From assembly GCA_963169455.1 (NCBI GenBank), contig CAUJDW010000034.1, positions 1-64,000 on the forward strand: a stretch of DNA of 64,000 nucleotides. The letters run 5' to 3'. The stretch is from Bacteroidota bacterium (GTDB taxonomy: Bacteria; Bacteroidota; Bacteroidia; Chitinophagales; Saprospiraceae). Under the pieces are notes generated by a model that worked only from the letters and a program-made list of their open reading frames with translations, searched no databases and had not been told where the DNA came from. Positions 59,201 to 64,000 of this stretch are shown in pieces (within the stretch, counting starts at the first letter, position 1; every line of letters starts with the position of its first letter). The position numbers and the translations under genes are program-made.

Positions 59201-60958
59201 ATGAAGCGACTGATACTCCTGATTGCCTGCGGCCTGGCCACAACGCACGCCTCTGCGCAACTGATGCGGGCCGAAGCCGATGAAAACTTTTTCATCACAG
59301 CCCATGAAGTTCCGGGATATGAAAACCTGGAATTCCGGGACGACAGCTTCGAGCAGTTGCCGGGTTTCCCCAAGGCCGTGCCGGCCAACCCCACTTTCAA
59401 GAACTTCCGCAACGTCACCCTCGCCGGCCTCAACGGCGACGGCGCGGATGACATCCTGTGGGCAACCAACGACAAAATATACGCATATTCACACGATGGC
59501 CTGCTGTGGGAGCGCAGCCTTTCCGCCGTGGCCATTTACCCGCCCTCCGTCGGCGATATCGACGGCGACGGCCAGCCGGAGATCGTACAGGCCACCGGCG
59601 GGGTGCAGGTGTCGCCCAAACTTTATGCCTTCGAACTGGACGGGAGCGATGTGCCCGGCTGGCCCCTCAGCCTGAACGGCAACTGGGTGCTCTCCGCCCC
59701 CGCCCTGTCGGACCTGGATGGGGACGGCGCGCTGGAGATCGTAGTGTCCGAGCGGGATTTTCCCATCGGCTATGTCCACGTGCTGAAAGGAGACGGCAGC
59801 TCTTTCAGCCCCAACTGGCCGGTAGCCCTCGATGCCACGCCGGCCGTAACCCCTTCCATCGGCGATGTGGATGGCGACGGGGAAAAGGATATCGTCATCC
59901 ACTCCGTCGACAGCAGGTATATCCTGGGGCTGGACGGGCTGCCCAGGCCGGGCTTCCCGCTCACCACCGGCCCTGCGCAGAAGCACAGTTACCAGTCGCC
60001 CGTGCTGATTCGCTTCGGCGATGAGGATCAACTGGCGATCGTGGGGGCCTCCCACGGCGACACCCCGGAGTTCTATATTTTCGGCCCCGATGGCGCTTAC
60101 CGCCCCGGATGGCCCATTCCAACACCGGAAAACAGCCCCACTTACAGCACCCCAACCGTGGTGGAAATCGATGGCGAACCATGGATATTTATGGGCCGCA
60201 CACTGGGCTCCGAAGCAGGTGACATGCTCTACGCCTGGGATGCCGACGGCAACCTGCGCGACGGCTTCCCCATCAACAAAACGGACGGCTGCGAAGGCAT
60301 CATCAGCGTGGCGGATATCGATGACGACGAGCAGTTCGAGCTGGTGTTCGGCTCCACCCTCTTCGTCGGCAACGGCCCGGGCTTCCTGCACGCCTACGAG
60401 CTCGACGGCGCGCCCGTTGACGGCTTCCCCATTCACCCCCGCGGCCTGACCTACCTCAACGGCGCCGCCCTGAGTGACGTCAACGGCGACGGATTGATGG
60501 ACCTCGTGGCCCTTTCCTACACCCTCAATTTCGGCGCCGCACCCGATACGGTTTTCCTCAACGCCTACAACCTCAATGTACCCTACAGCCCGGAACGCGT
60601 ACTATGGAGCACCTACAAGGGCAGCAATACCCGCGACGGGCTGCTGAGCGAGCCGATGGTGTCGGGAATTTCCGGCTCTGGACAAGGCGATATCGAGCTC
60701 CGGGTTTTCCCCAACCCCGCTCATCAGCAGGCCATCCTGGCTTTTTCGCTGCCGGAGGAAATGCCTGTCACCGTAACCCTCACAGACGCCCTGGGCAGAG
60801 TGGCGGCCTCCTATCCGGAAAAGCAGTTGCCCGCCGGAAAGCAGCAGTTGCCCCTGAATTTAAGCCATCTAAAGCCCGGCCTGTACCGGGCGAGTGCGAG
60901 CAGCGGGCCGGTGCAGTTGGGGACGGTTGCCGTTCTTATACAGCCTTCGGAGCATTGA
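59201..60958 (+). CDS. FG-GAP/VCBS-repeat secreted protein with T9SS C-terminal domain
   Basis: Repeated DxDGDG motifs (GDIDGDGQPEIV, SDLDGDGALEIV, GDVDGDGEKDIV); C-terminal LRVFPNPAHQQAIL..GLYRASAS. Confidence 0.9.
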   Translation: MKRLILLIACGLATTHASAQLMRAEADENFFITAHEVPGYENLEFRDDSFEQLPGFPKAVPANPTFKNFRNVTLAGLNGDGADDILWATNDKIYAYSHDGLLWERSLSAVAIYPPSVGDIDGDGQPEIVQATGGVQVSPKLYAFELDGSDVPGWPLSLNGNWVLSAPALSDLDGDGALEIVVSERDFPIGYVHVLKGDGSSFSPNWPVALDATPAVTPSIGDVDGDGEKDIVIHSVDSRYILGLDGLPRPGFPLTTGPAQKHSYQSPVLIRFGDEDQLAIVGASHGDTPEFYIFGPDGAYRPGWPIPTPENSPTYSTPTVVEIDGEPWIFMGRTLGSEAGDMLYAWDADGNLRDGFPINKTDGCEGIISVADIDDDEQFELVFGSTLFVGNGPGFLHAYELDGAPVDGFPIHPRGLTYLNGAALSDVNGDGLMDLVALSYTLNFGAAPDTVFLNAYNLNVPYSPERVLWSTYKGSNTRDGLLSEPMVSGISGSGQGDIELRVFPNPAHQQAILAFSLPEEMPVTVTLTDALGRVAASYPEKQLPAGKQQLPLNLSHLKPGLYRASASSGPVQLGTVAVLIQPSEH

Positions 60959-61069
60959 TGCCATAACCCTTTCCGAAAAGGTGGGCAATGAGTGTGAGCA
61001 CAGGCGCCATGACGATGGCGCCAAGCCAGATGGTGCGCTGAGCGGAGTGTATTGCGTTCATGATCAACC

Positions 61070-61624
61070 TTATTTAAGCGGTTGCGGGGCATCCTTGAAA
61101 TGTTCGTATTTGCCAAGCAGCTTCCCGATGAAAACCGTGACGGGCATAACCACTTTTTTTACAAAAGAGGGAATCTCAACCATGTCGTATTCACTCCTGT
61201 AGCGCGTGATCAGGTACGAACTGTCAAAAAGATCCCCCTCTGGTTTCCCGGCTTTAGCCATGGAATTGAATATGCCGGCGATGAAGTAGTCAAAAGTGTT
61301 GGCCGGCTTAATCCAACCCGTGCATTCCAAAACTTCCTCGCCGGCATTCCAGAAACGGTGGGCCTCTCCGCGCCTGAACAGGATGGTTTCTCCTTCGGTT
61401 ATAAACTTTTCTTCTTCGCCCTGTATCTGGTAGCCAAGCCTGCCTTTGGTTACCGTCAGGCATTCCTCCTGCTTGTGATGCACGTGAAATGGAGGCCCAA
61501 CATTGGGGGCGACCCGGTTATCGACTATAAACATTTTTTCGCCATCTTCCTCGACTACCTTCTGGATAATCAGTTCTTCGCCGAATGGGCTGCTAATGGT
61601 TTTAGGAAATTGAAAGGGATACAT
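61070..61624 (-). CDS. Cupin-domain protein
   Basis: Start at MYPFQFPKTISSPFGEEL; GPPFHVHHKQEECLTVTKGRLGYQIQGEEEKFITEGETILFRRGEAHRFWN. Confidence 0.85.
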   Translation of the reverse strand: MYPFQFPKTISSPFGEELIIQKVVEEDGEKMFIVDNRVAPNVGPPFHVHHKQEECLTVTKGRLGYQIQGEEEKFITEGETILFRRGEAHRFWNAGEEVLECTGWIKPANTFDYFIAGIFNSMAKAGKPEGDLFDSSYLITRYRSEYDMVEIPSFVKKVVMPVTVFIGKLLGKYEHFKDAPQPLK

Positions 61625-61704
61625 GGTTAAAAATTTTTTGATTGGCACAAATTTAGTACATTGTACTAAATTGCGCAAGAAAAATAGTACACTGACCTAA
61701 AAAA

Positions 61705-62331
61705 ATGAAAACAGTTGATAAAATACTGGAAACCGCCCTGCGCCTGTTCAACGAAGAAGGCTATATCCAGGTAGGTGTCCGCGAAATTTCCAGGGAACTG
61801 GACATCAGCCCGGGCAACCTCTCCTATCATTTCCCAAAAAAGGAAGATATCCTGTTTCGGTTGCTGCAGGACTTTTCACAGGCCAACAATCAGTTCTATG
61901 AAGGGTATTTTTCGGGCCCCGCCACAAACGAACATCTTCTCGGGCTGATGAAAAACATTTTCCACAGCCAGTTTAAATACCGCGGTGTTTACATTGGCAA
62001 CCAATTTGTCCAGCAGGAACTGCAGAACCAGGACCGGTTCAACTATCAGGCCGTAGCAGGCAGGCGGGAAGAAATATTCAGAAAAATTTTTGAGGGCCTG
62101 AGCCATGCCGGGCAATTAAAGCTCGATGATTCCGACATCGGTTTTCTGGTTTCCTATATCAGCCTCTTCGGCAGGTTCTGGATTTCCGAGGCCCTGCTTT
62201 TTGACAGGCATCGGGGGGAGCGCGAAACGATCGGGCACTACCTGAATTTACTGGCCAGGCAACTGAGTCTGTTTTCAACGGCTGAGGGGATGCTTTCCAT
62301 CGAACGGTTTAAAGCGCATAACCTGCAATGA
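61705..62331 (+). CDS. TetR-family transcriptional regulator
   Basis: ILETALRLFNEEGYIQVGVREISRELDISPGNLSYHFPKKEDIL. Confidence 0.93.
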   Translation: MKTVDKILETALRLFNEEGYIQVGVREISRELDISPGNLSYHFPKKEDILFRLLQDFSQANNQFYEGYFSGPATNEHLLGLMKNIFHSQFKYRGVYIGNQFVQQELQNQDRFNYQAVAGRREEIFRKIFEGLSHAGQLKLDDSDIGFLVSYISLFGRFWISEALLFDRHRGERETIGHYLNLLARQLSLFSTAEGMLSIERFKAHNLQ

Positions 62332-62394
62332 ACTTTGCCCCCTTCCGCTGCATTTGATTGTTAAGGTTTCTGAAAACGAATACAATCAAATATT

Positions 62395-62949
62395 ATGGCG
62401 CTTACCGAATCCAAGATGCTCCCCCTGGGCACCAAAGCCCCTGATTTTACATTGCAGGATGCAGTTTCCGGCAAGGCCATCAGCCTTTCGGATATCCGAT
62501 CGGACAAGGCCACCGTCATCATGTTCCTCTGCAACCACTGCCCTTACGTCATTCACGTCAACCCCGAGATCGTCCGGCTGGCCAGGGAATACCAGGATAA
62601 GGGCGCCAGTTTCGCAGCCATCAGCTCCAATGATGTGGCCAAATACCCGCAGGACGGGCCGGAGGAGATGAAAAAACATGCCGCTCAGGTTGGCTACCCC
62701 TTCCCTTACCTCTACGATGAAAGCCAGGCAGTAGCCCGCGCCTACGACGCCGCCTGCACACCCGATTTCTACGTCTTCGACGGCCAGATGCGCCTCTTCT
62801 ACCGCGGCCGGCTCGATGGGGCCCGCCCCGGTAACGGCACTCCCCTGACTGGCGAGGACCTGCGCGCCGCCCTCGACGCCGTGCTGGCCGGAGCGCCGGC
62901 GCCGGAAAAGCAGTACCCCAGCGCGGGCTGTAATATCAAGTGGAAATAG
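62395..62949 (+). CDS. Thioredoxin family protein (AhpC/TSA-like redoxin)
   Basis: LGTKAPDFTLQDAVSGKAISLSDIRSDKATVIMFLCNHCPYVIHV. Confidence 0.93.
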   Translation: MALTESKMLPLGTKAPDFTLQDAVSGKAISLSDIRSDKATVIMFLCNHCPYVIHVNPEIVRLAREYQDKGASFAAISSNDVAKYPQDGPEEMKKHAAQVGYPFPYLYDESQAVARAYDAACTPDFYVFDGQMRLFYRGRLDGARPGNGTPLTGEDLRAALDAVLAGAPAPEKQYPSAGCNIKWK

Positions 62950-63078
62950 TTACCCCGAACGCCCGTTTTCCCGAAGGCCAGTTCGGGCCGAACGATTCCG
63001 CTTACCCCGCTGTTACTGCTTTTCAGACAGAGTCATTTGAAATCATGTATCTTTGCAGATTAATCGGAAAATTGGAAC

Positions 63079-64000
63079 ATGTTCCCAGAATACGACGTAA
63101 TCGTTGTCGGCGCCGGCCATTCCGGCTGTGAAGCGGCGGTGGCGGCAGCCAATATGGGCTCCAGAGTGCTGCTGGCCACGATGAATATGACGACCATCGC
63201 CCAGATGTCGTGCAACCCGGCCATGGGCGGGGTGGCCAAAGGGCAGATCGTGCGGGAGATCGACGCCCTGGGCGGCTACTCGGGCATCGTCACCGACCAT
63301 ACCATGGTGCAGTTCCGCATGCTGAACCGCTCCAAAGGGCCGGCCATGTGGAGCCCGCGCGCCCAGAGCGACCGCCTGCTGTTCGCCCAGAAGTGGCGCA
63401 GCATGCTGGAGCAAAACCCCAATATCGACTTCTGGCAGGAGATGGTCACCGGGCTGGTGGTTAAAGACGGCCGGGTAAAAGGCGTGCGCACCGGCATGGG
63501 CCTGGAAATTCCCGCCAAAGCGGTTGTGCTGACCAACGGCACCTTCCTCAACGGCATCATCCATATCGGTGAAAAGCAGTTTGGCGGCGGGCGCGCCGGA
63601 GAGAAAGCGGCGAAGGGCATCACCGAGCAACTGGTGGAGCTGGGCTTCGAAGCCGGGCGCATGAAAACCGGCACCCCGCCCCGCGTCGACGGGCGCACCC
63701 TGAACTGGGACGCCATGGAAGTGCAGCCCGGCGATGAAAACCCCGGCAAGTTTTCCTATACCGACACCCCGAAGCTGGAAAAGCAACTGCCCTGCCACAT
63801 CACCTACACCAGCCCCGAGGTCCACGAAATCCTGCGGACGGGCTTCGACCGATCGCCTATGTTCAACGGCCGCATTCAGGGGCTGGGGCCGCGCTACTGC
63901 CCCTCCATCGAAGACAAGATCGACCGCTTTGCCGACAAGGACCGCCATCAACTGTTCGTCGAACCGGAGGGCTGGGATACCGTAGAGATCTACGTCAACG
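63079..64000 (+). CDS. mnmG: tRNA uridine-5-carboxymethylaminomethyl(34) synthesis enzyme MnmG (partial, runs off window)
   Basis: Hand-translated: MFPEYDVIVVGAGHSGCEAAVAAANMGSRVLLATMNMTTIAQMSCNPAMGGVAKGQIVREIDALGG; absent from the ORF track because it has no stop in the window. Confidence 0.97.
   Translation, partial: MFPEYDVIVVGAGHSGCEAAVAAANMGSRVLLATMNMTTIAQMSCNPAMGGVAKGQIVREIDALGGYSGIVTDHTMVQFRMLNRSKGPAMWSPRAQSDRLLFAQKWRSMLEQNPNIDFWQEMVTGLVVKDGRVKGVRTGMGLEIPAKAVVLTNGTFLNGIIHIGEKQFGGGRAGEKAAKGITEQLVELGFEAGRMKTGTPPRVDGRTLNWDAMEVQPGDENPGKFSYTDTPKLEKQLPCHITYTSPEVHEILRTGFDRSPMFNGRIQGLGPRYCPSIEDKIDRFADKDRHQLFVEPEGWDTVEIYVN

Overview
64 kb chromosomal window, probably from a Bacteroidota (Saprospiria/Lewinella-like) genome. 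This is inferred from several T9SS-type C-terminal sorting domains, the gene content and many intergenic heptamer repeats. The left ~14.5 kb is a type I-B CRISPR-Cas locus. It has an array of 20 identical 37-bp repeats and 19 complete spacers (28-1456, cut by the left window edge), then minus-strand cas4, cas2, cas1, cas6, cas3, cas5, cas7 and cas8b, with a WYL regulator upstream. The locus is mosaic: a T9SS secreted-protein gene and dispersed repeats lie between cas1 and cas6, and an in-frame relic of a second cas6 3' end abuts cas1. A truncated DUF433-like ORF and an orphan DUF6364-like antitoxin sit between cas6 and cas3. One spacer (1016-1051) reads in crRNA sense as the 3' half of a tRNA (anticodon-stem 3' strand, variable loop, T-arm, acceptor strand), which I consider the most striking single signal. 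Next come a Uma2-like gene, a PIN/antitoxin pair and a large exported WD40-caspase protein. The remaining ~43 kb is mostly core or household genes: rsgA, bamA, uppS, an M3 peptidase, polysaccharide assembly genes, a MacB-like permease, an inositol monophosphatase, hpt, an M28 peptidase, an FMO, hppD-hmgA-marR, patatin, uvrC, ECF sigma plus a ClpP paralog, an SDR, a 3-hydroxyanthranilate dioxygenase, an LpxH-like phosphatase, T9SS proteins, TetR and partial mnmG. These are interspersed with several families of dispersed and tandem repeats. No rRNA genes, complete tRNA genes or transposases were recognised. All family calls come from reading translated sequence; no database search was run.
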